Origin: Streptococcus azizii
GTDB taxonomy: Bacteria > Bacillota > Bacilli > Lactobacillales > Streptococcaceae
NCBI RefSeq assembly: GCF_001984715.1
Contig: NZ_MSPR01000010.1
Location: forward strand, 1 to 64,000
Direction: 5' to 3'
DNA: 64,000 nt
Below, one piece after another: positions 1 through 8,219 of the stretch. Both the position numbers and the translations under genes were made by a program. Each line of letters starts with the position of its first letter. Position 1 is the first letter of the stretch. The notes below the pieces were generated by a model, which saw only the letters and a program-made list of their open reading frames with translations, was not told the DNA's origin and did not search any database.

Positions 1-121
1 ACGGGCATTAGTCAAGTAATTATAGCACTAACCTGAACGAAGTTCAGCGAACGTCTTTAGACGTCGCTGGAGAGAAACGGCTTACAGCCGGTGTACAAGC
101 CACCCGTTTTCACGGGTGGTT
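1..121 (+). other. Cluster of four hairpins; candidate right end of an IS605-type element
   Basis: Four stem-loops follow one another on the plus strand: CTGAAC/GTTCAG at about 33-47, a GCG-ACGTCT/AGACGT-CGC stem at about 47-68, CGGC/GCCG at 79-91, and CCACCCGT/ACGGGTGG with a TTTC loop at 102-121. Dense short hairpins ending in such a stem are typical of the right end of IS200/IS605 elements, where the guide-RNA scaffold of TnpB is encoded. No tnpB is visible because the window starts here. The assignment is inference; a decayed repeat or terminator cluster is the alternative. A shortened version of the last hairpin lies near 15605-15619. Confidence 0.4.
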
Positions 122-124
122 ATG

Positions 125-1653
125 ACTGAAGACAAAGTCAACAGAACTCAGTTTCTGAGGGCTTTTCTTATTGAATAAGAGTATAATAGAAATATAGGAT
201 ACAGGAGGTAGACTATGTTTCATAAAGATAATCCAGAACTCAACCGCAATCAAGTCGGTTTTTATACCCTTGACGAACTTGTTCCCCAAGACCATCTACT
301 GCGTCTAGTAGATAGACATGTCGATTTTAATTTTATCTATGACTTAGTGCAAGATAGCTATAGTCATGAAACTGGTCGACCAAGTTTAGATCCTGTGTTA
401 CTCATTAAAATACCCCTTATCCAGTGTCTGTATGGTATTCGTTCCATGCGACAGACCATCAAGGAAATTGAGGTGAATGTAGCCTATCGCTGGTTCTTAG
501 GACTTAGTTTGGGTGACAGGGTTCCCCATTTTACGACTTACGGCAAGAATTATCAACGCCGATTCAAGGATCGTTACTTGATAGAGAGAATATTTGACCA
601 TATTCTAGGACTCTGCCTCAAGGCTGGTCTCATTGATCCCTCAGAGATGTTCGTAGATGGCACACATATTAAAGCTGCTGCTAATAACCACAAATATACC
701 CGTCAAGAAGTTCAGGTGCAGGCTAAATTCATGGCAGAACAGCTTGAAATAGAAGTCAACCGAGATCGGGAGAAACACGGAAAAAAGTCCTTAAAGCCCG
801 CCGCAGAAGAAGAGCCCGTTGAAAAGAAAATGTCGACAACGGATCCAGAGAGCGGTTGGTTTCATAAGGGTGAGCATAAGGAGGTCTTTGCCTACAGTGC
901 CCAAGTTGCCTGCGATAAGCATGGTTGGGCACTTGCTTATACAGTTGAGGCTGGCAATATCCATGATAGCCAGGCTTTTCCTGTGCTTTGGGCTAAGTTA
1001 AAACCGTTTAGTCCAGACTATTTAGTAGCTGATTCTGGCTATAAAACACCTACAATCGCTAAATTCCTTCTTGACCAAGAAGTCACTCCTGTTTTTCCTT
1101 ATACTAGACCAAGAGGTAAAAAAGAGAAACTCCGTCCCAAAGATTTTGTTTACGATGACTACTATGATGTTTATATCTGTCCTGAGAATCAGCTTCTTGA
1201 CTACCGTACAACTACTCGAGGGGGTTACCGTGAATACAAAAGTGATGCTAAGAAATGTGCTAGCTGTCCTCTCCTCAGTATTTGCACAGAGAGTCAGAAT
1301 CATCAACGCACTATAACCCGTCATATTTGGAGAGATTATTTAGAAGTATGTGAAGATATTCGTCATCAAAGAGGGATGAGAGCCTTGTACCAGAAACGCA
1401 AGGAGACGATTGAGCGACTTTTTGGGACAGCTAAGGAATATCATAATTTACGCTATACAAGAGAAAGAGGGAAGTCTAAAATGGAGGATAAGGTTGGGCT
1501 GACTTTGGCGTGTTTAAATTTGAAAAAATACGTAAAGATGATGGCTGGGAAGGCCTTTTGTTTTGCTTTGAAAGTGGAGATTTTCAAAGAAATGGCTAGA
1601 TTTCATCAGAATACCAAAAGACAAACCACTCGGAGGAATGGTTTGTCTTCAAT
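125..1653 (+). mobile_element. IS1182-family insertion sequence
   Basis: An intact transposase gene is bracketed by an imperfect 12-bp inverted repeat: ACTGAAGACAAA at 125-136 and its complement TTTGTCTTCAAT at 1642-1653 (one mismatch). The right repeat overlaps the last codons of the transposase. The right boundary sits just before the stem of a terminator-like hairpin serving the convergent ATP-grasp gene, and the left boundary follows the hairpin cluster, so the element appears to have inserted between structured sequences. The exact ends are inferred from the repeat only; no target duplication was identified. Confidence 0.6.
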
Positions 1654-1657
1654 CTGA
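215..1657 (+). CDS. IS1182-family transposase
   Basis: Full-length 480-residue DDE transposase that would cut and rejoin the surrounding element. The N-terminal third matches the DUF772-type region of IS5/IS1182 transposases (NQVGFYTLDELVPQDHLLR at about 11-29). Catalytic acidic candidates are the Asp of MFVDGTHIKAAAN (about 147), the Asp of LVADSGYKTPT (about 272) and the Glu of ETIERLFGTAKEYHNLRYTR near 410. A cysteine cluster (CPEN...CASCPLLSIC) lies between the last two. The start ATG follows a strong GGAGG ribosome-binding site, and a TATAAT box lies at about 181-187. No internal stop or frameshift is seen, so it may be active. Confidence 0.93.
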   Translation: MFHKDNPELNRNQVGFYTLDELVPQDHLLRLVDRHVDFNFIYDLVQDSYSHETGRPSLDPVLLIKIPLIQCLYGIRSMRQTIKEIEVNVAYRWFLGLSLGDRVPHFTTYGKNYQRRFKDRYLIERIFDHILGLCLKAGLIDPSEMFVDGTHIKAAANNHKYTRQEVQVQAKFMAEQLEIEVNRDREKHGKKSLKPAAEEEPVEKKMSTTDPESGWFHKGEHKEVFAYSAQVACDKHGWALAYTVEAGNIHDSQAFPVLWAKLKPFSPDYLVADSGYKTPTIAKFLLDQEVTPVFPYTRPRGKKEKLRPKDFVYDDYYDVYICPENQLLDYRTTTRGGYREYKSDAKKCASCPLLSICTESQNHQRTITRHIWRDYLEVCEDIRHQRGMRALYQKRKETIERLFGTAKEYHNLRYTRERGKSKMEDKVGLTLACLNLKKYVKMMAGKAFCFALKVEIFKEMARFHQNTKRQTTRRNGLSSI

Positions 1658-1681
1658 AAGATACCATTTCTGGTATCTTTC
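1656..1681 (-). terminator. Stem-loop after the ATP-grasp gene (terminator stem lacking a U-tract)
   Basis: Perfect 11-bp stem (GAAAGATACCA/TGGTATCTTTC) closed by a GAAA loop on the minus strand, 9 bp past the stop codon of the ATP-grasp gene. Minus-strand sequence beyond the stem has no run of T and instead enters the IS1182 element, so the original U-tract may have been displaced by the insertion. Confidence 0.6.
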
Positions 1682-1689
1682 GGTTCGTT

Positions 1690-2853
1690 CTATTTTGTTA
1701 GACCAATAAAGTCAACCATTTCATCCAATTCTTCTTTACTCTCTGTCACAAGGAGATAGGCATCATTTCCTTGCAACTCGGCAAAGGCCTCTGGCATACG
1801 CTTGACTGTCTTGATCCTATCAGCAAATTTCTGATGAATGTCATTTGCTGAGTGAACATAATCTGTTGTGTCACGACGTGTTACTACCAAGCAGTATTGA
1901 GCATCAAATCTTCGTTCCTCCACTTCACCACCGGTCACTACATTGGCATAATCCCTGAATAGGTCAATCGAATGTGCGTAATTATAACCTTCTACGGTAA
2001 ACCCGCCAGCCATTCGGTTATTATATTCGATTGCAATATAATCCTTACCATTCTTGAAAAATTCGATATGGAAGAAGCGTTCTTTCATACCAAATGCCTT
2101 GATGATGGCATGTCCGTATTCTACTAATTTGGGGTCCAATTCTTTCTCAATGTAATAGGCGTTATCTTTCTTACTTTGCAGTAATTCAAACGGAGTGTGA
2201 ACATAGGTTAGGCCTGTTTCAAAGACAACTTTTCCCTTGCTGTCAATTAAGCCATCGTAGGTTGTAATCATACTAGAATGGACAAATTTCTCAAAGAAAT
2301 AAACGGTTTGTCCATCCCAAGCCTCTTTAAATGTTTCTAAATCAGCTTTTTTAGTTAGTTTGAAAGTTCCAGAAGCCCCGACACCATTATCTGGCTTGGC
2401 AAGTATTGGGAAACCAATCGACTTCACAGCCTTCTCAATATCTTTTTCCGTTTTTACTACCATACCTGGAACGACCGGTACACCTGCTTTAGAGAAATAC
2501 TTTTTCATTTCAGACTTGAACTTTGTTTTCTTCAAGTTTGCAGACTTGGCACCAAAGATATTAAATTGTTCACGTAGGGCAGCATCATTTTCCAACCAAT
2601 ATTCATTATGAGACTCAATCCGGTCGATCGGACCATGCTTGTAAAATAGGAAGGCAACAGCACGCTTGACTTCATCAATATCTTCTAGATTTTCAACACG
2701 GAAATACTCTGTCAAAGCTCCCTGAAGGTCTGGCCCTAGCTGGTCATAAGGCTCTTGCCCAATTCCTAGGACAGTGATGCCTTTCTTGGCTAACTCAATC
2801 GTAAAAGGTTGAAAGTTTTCAGGATAGTAGGGCGAAATAACAATATAATTCAT
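1690..2853 (-). CDS. ATP-grasp domain carboxylate-amine ligase-like protein
   Basis: A 387-residue ATP-grasp protein. The family couples a carboxylate to an amine or thiol through an acyl-phosphate; this protein's substrate is unknown. The nucleotide-binding region FPILAKPDNGVGASGTFKL lies near 150-168, and the metal-binding strand FFHIEFFKNGKDYIAIEYNNRMAGG near 265-290 supplies the conserved Glu, Glu-x-Asn and Arg. The start MNYIVISPYYPENF is chosen because AAAGGTGATATGT precedes it; a longer in-frame start would run into the upstream esterase gene. Thirteen bases separate it from that gene, so the two are probably cotranscribed. A two-esterase plus ATP-grasp set suggests formation and breakage of an amide or ester, which is inference. 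Confidence 0.8.
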   Translation of the reverse strand: MNYIVISPYYPENFQPFTIELAKKGITVLGIGQEPYDQLGPDLQGALTEYFRVENLEDIDEVKRAVAFLFYKHGPIDRIESHNEYWLENDAALREQFNIFGAKSANLKKTKFKSEMKKYFSKAGVPVVPGMVVKTEKDIEKAVKSIGFPILAKPDNGVGASGTFKLTKKADLETFKEAWDGQTVYFFEKFVHSSMITTYDGLIDSKGKVVFETGLTYVHTPFELLQSKKDNAYYIEKELDPKLVEYGHAIIKAFGMKERFFHIEFFKNGKDYIAIEYNNRMAGGFTVEGYNYAHSIDLFRDYANVVTGGEVEERRFDAQYCLVVTRRDTTDYVHSANDIHQKFADRIKTVKRMPEAFAELQGNDAYLLVTESKEELDEMVDFIGLTK

Positions 2854-2866
2854 ACATATCACCTTT

Positions 2867-3613
2867 CTATAAATCAAGAGTCCGTAAGAAGTACGGCATT
2901 TGCTTTCTCCACCACACCCAGTCATGGGCTACATCACTTCCCCATTCATCAAACCAGGCAGGAATCTGTTTTTCAGCAAAAGCAGCCTTTAGATTATAAA
3001 AACTTGGTAGTCCATCTTGCTCCCAATCTCCAAGCCCAGAGCAGACAATAATGTCAGATTGGCGATAGCGGTCAATAAACCAGCCGTCATTTTGGTTCCA
3101 AATATAATCAGCAGGAGAATTTTGATAGACCGCATCATCATGACCATAATCTTGCTGGTTATTAAAGAAGCGGGCATCGTAGATACCTGACAAGGCAATC
3201 ACTTTATTGAAAACATCTGGATGTTGGAGAAAGAAATTCAGCGCATGGTAGGCCCCCATAGAGCAGCCTGTTGTCATCATTGGCTCAAACCAACCTGTCT
3301 TATGCTTGATAAAAGGGATAGCCTCTTCAATCACATAGCGTTCATAAGCTCGGTGCGCTTCTGCTCGGTCATGAATCGATTTCCAATCTGCCAACCAGCT
3401 TTCCTTATCAATACTGGTAAGCGTGAAAAACTGGACTTTTCCAGCTTCGATGGAATCCTTACAAGCCTCAATCATTCCAAAATCAGCATATTCCGTATAG
3501 GAACCTCCTGATGATGCAAAGACAACTACTGGAATACCAGCGTAGCCATAGCGATTGAGTTGCATTTCGCGACCTAAATTTCCTGACCAATGACTTAAAA
3601 ATTCTACGTGCAT
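2867..3613 (-). CDS. Esterase family protein (alpha/beta hydrolase, PF00756-like)
   Basis: About 248 residues, a putative serine esterase of the esterase D/enterochelin esterase group. The nucleophile elbow is GCSMG (around residue 115), and an acid/histidine pair is suggested by VAHDW near the C-terminus. No signal peptide is seen, so it is probably cytosolic. The start MHVEFLSHW is preferred to an ATG three codons upstream because the AGGT motif has sensible spacing only for the downstream ATG. It lies between a second esterase (3746-4570) and the ATP-grasp gene on the same strand. The substrate is not predictable from sequence. Confidence 0.8.
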   Translation of the reverse strand: MHVEFLSHWSGNLGREMQLNRYGYAGIPVVVFASSGGSYTEYADFGMIEACKDSIEAGKVQFFTLTSIDKESWLADWKSIHDRAEAHRAYERYVIEEAIPFIKHKTGWFEPMMTTGCSMGAYHALNFFLQHPDVFNKVIALSGIYDARFFNNQQDYGHDDAVYQNSPADYIWNQNDGWFIDRYRQSDIIVCSGLGDWEQDGLPSFYNLKAAFAEKQIPAWFDEWGSDVAHDWVWWRKQMPYFLRTLDL

Positions 3614-3646
3614 AGCGAACATACCTAGTGTGTGAAGAAAGCGAAT

Positions 3647-3725
3647 GAAAAATAGGAATCTTGCTCTATTTTTCGAGCTTTTAGCCCGAACTCAATTAGC
3701 TGTAAACGAAATCGTGCCACACACT
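3647..3725. repeat. Small intergenic repeat with hairpin
   Basis: Between the two esterase genes lies a 9-bp stem (GAAAAATAG/CTATTTTTC, 3647-3674) followed by GAGCTTTTAGCCCG. The same motif recurs at about 27943-27957 after a similar AAAATAGG segment, and a related piece occurs at 31840-31880. It therefore looks like a dispersed intergenic repeat rather than a gene-specific regulatory site. Confidence 0.45.
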
Positions 3726-3745
3726 TTCCTTTCATGTTTTATTTC

Positions 3746-4570
3746 TTACCATTTCTCACTTAAAAAACGTAGGCAATCTGGCAAATATTTTGCCCAGGCC
3801 TCTTCATTATGAACAGCTCCTGAAATGACTTCCAAGGCAAGATTGTCCAATTCTACTCCTCCAGCAATCAACTGGCGATAATAAGAAATGGAAGAGTGGA
3901 TATAAGCCTGTTTGATATTGCCTGCCATTAGGGTCTTATCTGTATCATCTGCTTCATCTGTCCCTACATAAATATAGACCCGCTGTTCCTGATCCAGTTC
4001 CTGACGTTCAATGTAGCGATCAAATGCCTCTTGATGTAGCCAGTTGGCAGATGAAAACACTCCTAAGCAACCAATTTGGTCCTGATAAGCTAATCCCATG
4101 AATTGAGTGATATTTCCACCCAAGGAAGAGCCAATCATAGCAGTATGAAACTTATCAGACTTAGTGCGGTACTCACCATCAATGAAAGGTTTCACTACCT
4201 CCATGACAAATTCTGCATACTCTGTCCCTTTGCCGCCAAATTGAACACCGGGGATATTGATTTCCTTATATTTCCAGGCGGAATACTCGTTCATCCGTTG
4301 GAAACCGTCATTGTCGATGGCAACAACAATCATCTTAGCAATATCAGGGTTACGTTTGATAGCTGGAATCACCTTCCAAGAATGTCCGCTGAATGATTCC
4401 TTGCTATAGAGAACATTCTGCCCATCGTGAAAATAGACAACAGGATAAGACTGGGTCGTATCTGCTTCATAATTTTTGGGTAATAAGACCCTCACTCGAC
4501 GCTTATTCTTGGTGTAGGGAACCTCTAATTCGTGAGTTCTCATATCAAGATAAAAGTAAGATCTATTCAT
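3746..4570 (-). CDS. Esterase family protein (alpha/beta hydrolase, PF00756-like)
   Basis: A 274-residue putative esterase. The PF00756 pattern is clear: VRVLLPKNYEADTTQSYPVVYFHDGQN near 27-53, nucleophile elbow GSSLGG at about 148-153, and a candidate catalytic His in SGAVHNEEAW near 255. No signal peptide is seen. It is first in the minus-strand order esterase - esterase - ATP-grasp and has its own promoter candidate just upstream. The paralogous downstream esterase shares the fold but differs strongly in sequence, suggesting distinct substrates. The ATG follows GAGAG with short spacing. The function beyond hydrolase is unknown. Confidence 0.82.
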   Translation of the reverse strand: MNRSYFYLDMRTHELEVPYTKNKRRVRVLLPKNYEADTTQSYPVVYFHDGQNVLYSKESFSGHSWKVIPAIKRNPDIAKMIVVAIDNDGFQRMNEYSAWKYKEINIPGVQFGGKGTEYAEFVMEVVKPFIDGEYRTKSDKFHTAMIGSSLGGNITQFMGLAYQDQIGCLGVFSSANWLHQEAFDRYIERQELDQEQRVYIYVGTDEADDTDKTLMAGNIKQAYIHSSISYYRQLIAGGVELDNLALEVISGAVHNEEAWAKYLPDCLRFLSEKW

Positions 4571-4600
4571 AGGACTCTCATTTCAATTTTGATTAGAATT

Positions 4601-4609
4601 AGTATACCA
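4601..4609 (-). promoter_or_regulatory. Extended -10 promoter for the esterase operon
   Basis: On the minus strand TGGTATACT provides an extended -10 element about 30 bp upstream of the first esterase start. No good -35 was seen, which is acceptable for a TGn-type promoter. Confidence 0.5.
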
Positions 4610-4671
4610 TACTTTTGATGAAATATTCAGAAAATTTGGTTATTTTTTGCAAAAATTCGGAAAGAACGAAC

Positions 4672-4712
4672 AAAAAAATGGCTATCGACTCTTTGCAAAG
4701 TTATAGCCATTT
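4672..4712 (-). terminator. Rho-independent terminator after the LtrA-family gene
   Basis: On the minus strand a 10-bp stem (AAATGGCTAT/ATAGCCATTT) is followed directly by a run of T. It lies about 20 bp beyond the end of the LtrA-family gene and separates it from the esterase operon. Confidence 0.85.
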
Positions 4713-4730
4713 CTTAAAATAAGCTGCTAT

Positions 4731-5846
4731 CTAAAGCGGATGATCATACATGTCATCGCTGAAGTTACTAAGCAAGCAATGAGAGTGACACTCGTCAGAC
4801 TTCCCCCCCAGACCTATACTCATCAGAAGACCCATAACTGGCAGTAATAATTCGATACCGTAAAATGTCCGTCCCCATCTGTAACCTGCCTTATGATAGG
4901 GTGCATGCAAGAGAACGCCTATTAAAAATAGCAAGATACCAGCATAGAGAACACTTATGACCAGATTATTGACCCCATTCTGCTCTCGCAGGAGGGTGAA
5001 TGCTGCCGTGACAAAACTTAAGCCAAAGAAGATAAAATAGTGGTAATAGATTGCACCGTTACCAGAAACATCTGTTTTATCAACATCAATGAGGGAATCT
5101 ATTTCCTTTATGTAGAACAGGAATAGGTTACTAACCGTCAAAAAAGGAAATAGGGAATAAAATGACAGTAGCTCAGTTGAAAAATAAGGGACAATCCCAA
5201 CAATCATCTCCCCAAAAGTAATAATCACTAGCAAAGAGAGACGCTCAATCAAATGGGAAAAATGAATCGGGGTCAATCCTCTTAGAGCCACTGTCTTGTC
5301 GGGATTTAGTAAAAGAGAAGGTAGAAGCCAGGTCACAAGAATTCCTAGCACCGCTATCACAAGGCTGAGGCGATAGGGTAAAAATAGACAGGGCAAGAGA
5401 CTGAGGATTCGTATCCCTAAAATATAAAAGAAACGCTTAATAAAATATTTATCCGCTGCCTTTGTAACAGAGGAATATTCTATACCATATTGTAACAATA
5501 GTAATGAGGTTAAGAAGGTTAAAGAACTAAAGAAAGGAATAATCATACCCTGCAAATCAGTCGATAGGGTATTTGCTGCAATGAGCAAAGAAATCATCTG
5601 CAAGAGCATAAAACTGGTATTTGTAGCACTATTTTTCCCAAAACGATTGGTAAAAACCATCTGAACCATCCAAGAATTGATAAAAATAATCAAAGCAATG
5701 CTAAAGACAATAACATTTTCTAAAATAAGATTTCCATGATGAAAATGAGATAAGATATGAGTAATCTGTGAGATAACATAGACATAAACCAAGTCGTAAA
5801 AAAGTTCAGTCAATTCTACTTTCTTATGTCGAATCAAAGGTGTCAT
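4731..5846 (-). CDS. LtrA-family (low temperature requirement A) membrane protein, apparent C-terminal frameshift
   Basis: A 371-residue multi-pass membrane protein of the LtrA family; the function is unknown (the name comes from a Listeria cold-growth mutant). The N-terminal signature KVELTELFYDLVYVYVISQ is at about 9-27 and roughly ten hydrophobic segments follow. The last 25 residues are abruptly polar. They arise just after a run of seven G at 4803-4809 (minus strand). Reading with six G instead gives SLTSVTLIACLVTSAM and onward, a typical final membrane helix ending in RFR at 4727. So the final helix is lost in the sequence as given, through real slippage or an assembly error. The downstream terminator fits either end. 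Confidence 0.85.
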   Translation of the reverse strand: MTPLIRHKKVELTELFYDLVYVYVISQITHILSHFHHGNLILENVIVFSIALIIFINSWMVQMVFTNRFGKNSATNTSFMLLQMISLLIAANTLSTDLQGMIIPFFSSLTFLTSLLLLQYGIEYSSVTKAADKYFIKRFFYILGIRILSLLPCLFLPYRLSLVIAVLGILVTWLLPSLLLNPDKTVALRGLTPIHFSHLIERLSLLVIITFGEMIVGIVPYFSTELLSFYSLFPFLTVSNLFLFYIKEIDSLIDVDKTDVSGNGAIYYHYFIFFGLSFVTAAFTLLREQNGVNNLVISVLYAGILLFLIGVLLHAPYHKAGYRWGRTFYGIELLLPVMGLLMSIGLGGKSDECHSHCLLSNFSDDMYDHPL

Positions 5847-5929
5847 TCCTCCTTTACTATGTTAGTATATCGTGACCCTGTCACATTCTAACAGTCTATT
5901 TTAAGTGATGGTGGATTGTCTTACCTTGT

Positions 5930-7315
5930 CTACTGTAAAGGAGACAAGGTACTTTCTAAACTCTGTTCATTCAAGTATTCGATACACTTGTTTAAGTCTG
6001 TCAGCGCCCGCTCAGCGATTTTCTCATACCGTTCTTTTTTGTCGCGAATACGTGGACCTTCTAATTCCTTTATAATGCCGAAGTTGACATTCATTGGTTG
6101 GAAATGCTTGCTTTCTGCATGAGTGACATAGTATGGTAAACTTCCGATTGCTGTTGTTTCAGGGAAAATCACCTCTTTTTTTCCTTCAAACATCTGGGCT
6201 GCATTGATACCAGCGACCAGACCAGATGCCGCAGACTCTATATATCCTTCTACTCCTGTCATCTGACCTGCAAAAAAGAGCTGAGGATTTTTCTTAGAAC
6301 GAAAGGTCTGGGTCAATAGAGTTGGCGAATCCATGTAGGAGTTGCGATGCATGACACCATACCGGACAAATTCAGCCTGTTCTAGTCCTGGAATCATTTG
6401 AAAAACACGCTTTTGTTCGCCCCATTTAAGATGAGTTTGGAAACCAACAATATTATAGAGGCTTCCAGCGGCATTGTCCTGACGAAGTTGCACAACAGCG
6501 TATGGAGTTTTAAAATCACCATCGCGTGGTCCCTCATAATCATCTGGATATTCCAAGCCAACCGGTTTCATTGGACCATATAACATGGTTTTGATACCCC
6601 GTTTTGCCATCACTTCAATGGGCATGCAGCCTTCAAAATATTTTTCTTTTTCAAAGGAGTTGAGTGGTGCTTCTTCTGCTGTTGTTAAGGCTTCATGGAA
6701 ATTCATGAATTCTTCCTTGGTCATTGGACAGTTAAGATAAGCTGCCTCCCCTTTATCGTAGCGTGATTTGAGGTAAACCTTGCTCATATCAATACTTGAT
6801 TTGTCAATAATCGGTGCCGCCGCATCATAGAAATAAAACCCTTCGCCACCGTTAAACGCATGAATTTTTTCAGCAAGAAGATCAGAGGTCAGTGGTCCTG
6901 TCGCGATAACGGTAATGGCATCATCAGGGATAGCCGTGATTTCTCCACGAATGACATCAATGAGCGGATGATTTTCCAATTCTGCGGTAACACTTTCAGC
7001 ATACCCTTCACGGTCGACCGCCATCGCACCACCGGCAGGTACTCGGTGGGCTTCACCATTGCGCAAAATGATGGAATCCAAGCGGCGCATTTCTTCCTTG
7101 AGAAGCCCTACCGCATTGGTTAGACTATCACCACGAAAGGAGTTGGAGCAGACCAGTTCTGCGAAGTTAGCTGTTTTATGCTGCGGAGTCGGCTTAACAC
7201 CACGCATTTCATAGAGTTTTACAGGAATACCCCGTTTTGCAATTTGATAAGCTGCTTCAGATCCAGCTAAACCAGCTCCGATGACATTGATATAATTTGC
7301 GTTCGATTGAGACAA
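5930..7315 (-). CDS. trmFO: Methylenetetrahydrofolate--tRNA-(uracil-5-)-methyltransferase TrmFO
   Basis: FAD- and folate-dependent enzyme that makes 5-methyluridine at position 54 of tRNA. The dinucleotide-binding motif [19 protein letters not shown] is at the N-terminus; [15 protein letters not shown] and [11 protein letters not shown] carry conserved cysteines, and [19 protein letters not shown] is the C-terminal FAD contact. The start is set at a TTG codon ([13 protein letters not shown]), because AAAGAGGT lies eight bases before it while the upstream ATG has no ribosome-binding site. This gives 461 residues, slightly longer than the family norm. It stands alone between the LtrA gene and the histidine phosphatase. 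Confidence 0.95.
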   Translation of the reverse strand: MSQSNANYINVIGAGLAGSEAAYQIAKRGIPVKLYEMRGVKPTPQHKTANFAELVCSNSFRGDSLTNAVGLLKEEMRRLDSIILRNGEAHRVPAGGAMAVDREGYAESVTAELENHPLIDVIRGEITAIPDDAITVIATGPLTSDLLAEKIHAFNGGEGFYFYDAAAPIIDKSSIDMSKVYLKSRYDKGEAAYLNCPMTKEEFMNFHEALTTAEEAPLNSFEKEKYFEGCMPIEVMAKRGIKTMLYGPMKPVGLEYPDDYEGPRDGDFKTPYAVVQLRQDNAAGSLYNIVGFQTHLKWGEQKRVFQMIPGLEQAEFVRYGVMHRNSYMDSPTLLTQTFRSKKNPQLFFAGQMTGVEGYIESAASGLVAGINAAQMFEGKKEVIFPETTAIGSLPYYVTHAESKHFQPMNVNFGIIKELEGPRIRDKKERYEKIAERALTDLNKCIEYLNEQSLESTLSPLQ

Positions 7316-7402
7316 GAACGAATACCTCTTTGGGACCAAGTCCCTCAAATCTTTCTATTATTTTATCGTTTTTTAGTTTCATTTTATAATGGCACATGCC
7401 AC

Positions 7403-7478
7403 GAACTCAAAGTGAAAAAAATTGATGGTCTTGTGTTTATCAAACACTATGTCACTCTCCCATTTTCGCTTTGAGTTC
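7403..7478. repeat. Nested inverted repeat between trmFO and histidine phosphatase genes
   Basis: An imperfect 16-bp outer repeat (GAACTCAAAGTGAAAA at 7403-7418 against TTTTCGCTTTGAGTTC at 7463-7478) encloses a small hairpin GTGTTT-ATC-AAACAC at 7432-7446. It looks like a mobile miniature element or an RNA hairpin. A stop-free but start-less minus-strand frame of about 70 codons crosses it and is not considered a gene. Confidence 0.5.
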
Positions 7479-7589
7479 TTTACTGGCTTTTTACCTTGTA
7501 AGTATCGACCGATTCCTACACCTGTTTTAAAACGAAAGCACTGTAGTAGCCCTTTTTCTATTCTTTTTTGGAGAAAGTATTCTTTCCAA

Positions 7590-8201
7590 CTACTTCAAAT
7601 GGGATAGATCACTGATTTGTTTGATGAGATGCTTTCCTTTTTTATCGATATACATATAAGAAATACCGCCAGCATATCCAAATAAATCTGCTTTATTCAA
7701 AAAATCAACGGGTAAACCGAGAAAGATAGCATTCCAGACAGCTAATAAATCACCATGAGAAACTAAAATAATCCACTCTTTATCTGTCTGCAAGATCGTC
7801 TCATATGTAGGAAGCAATCTTTCCCAAACATCTCGTCTACTTTCTGCATCTGAGAACAATCTATCATCAATCGTAAACTCCTCTTTCTCAATATTTTCTT
7901 TTAGCCATTGCACAGATTTTCCACAGCATTTTCCCAAATTTCTTTCACGCAAACTTTGTAAATAGGTAGGTACCACGTCAACTGCTTCTCCAATCATTTC
8001 AGCAACTTCTTGGGTTCGTTTTAAATCTGAACTATAGATAGCAAGAGAACAATCTGTGGGTACCATTTCTTTTACATGACGAGCAATAGCTTGAGCCTGC
8101 TTACGTCCTTCTTGGGTCAAGGACCAGTCTGTCCACGAACCGACCATACCGTTGACATGGTGTTGAGATTGGGGATGTTGCACGGTAATAATATGTTTCA
8201 T
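7590..8201 (-). CDS. Histidine phosphatase family protein with altered RHG motif
   Basis: A 203-residue member of the phosphoglycerate mutase-like histidine phosphatase superfamily. The second catalytic histidine is present in ILVSHGDLLAVWNA (about 165) and the mid-protein IYSSDLKRTQEVAEMIG (about 57-73) is typical. The N-terminal motif, normally RHG, reads QHP (ITVQHPQSQHH), keeping the nucleophilic histidine position but losing the arginine that binds phosphate. Either activity is reduced or the substrate differs. Monocistronic as far as can be seen. The ATG follows a weak ribosome-binding site. Confidence 0.85.
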   Translation of the reverse strand: MKHIITVQHPQSQHHVNGMVGSWTDWSLTQEGRKQAQAIARHVKEMVPTDCSLAIYSSDLKRTQEVAEMIGEAVDVVPTYLQSLRERNLGKCCGKSVQWLKENIEKEEFTIDDRLFSDAESRRDVWERLLPTYETILQTDKEWIILVSHGDLLAVWNAIFLGLPVDFLNKADLFGYAGGISYMYIDKKGKHLIKQISDLSHLK

Positions 8202-8219
8202 ACAGTGATTCCTATTCTG

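Noticed and set aside
7383-7590. A 70-codon stop-free minus-strand frame after the histidine phosphatase
   Set aside because: No start codon, no ribosome-binding site, and half of it lies in an inverted repeat.
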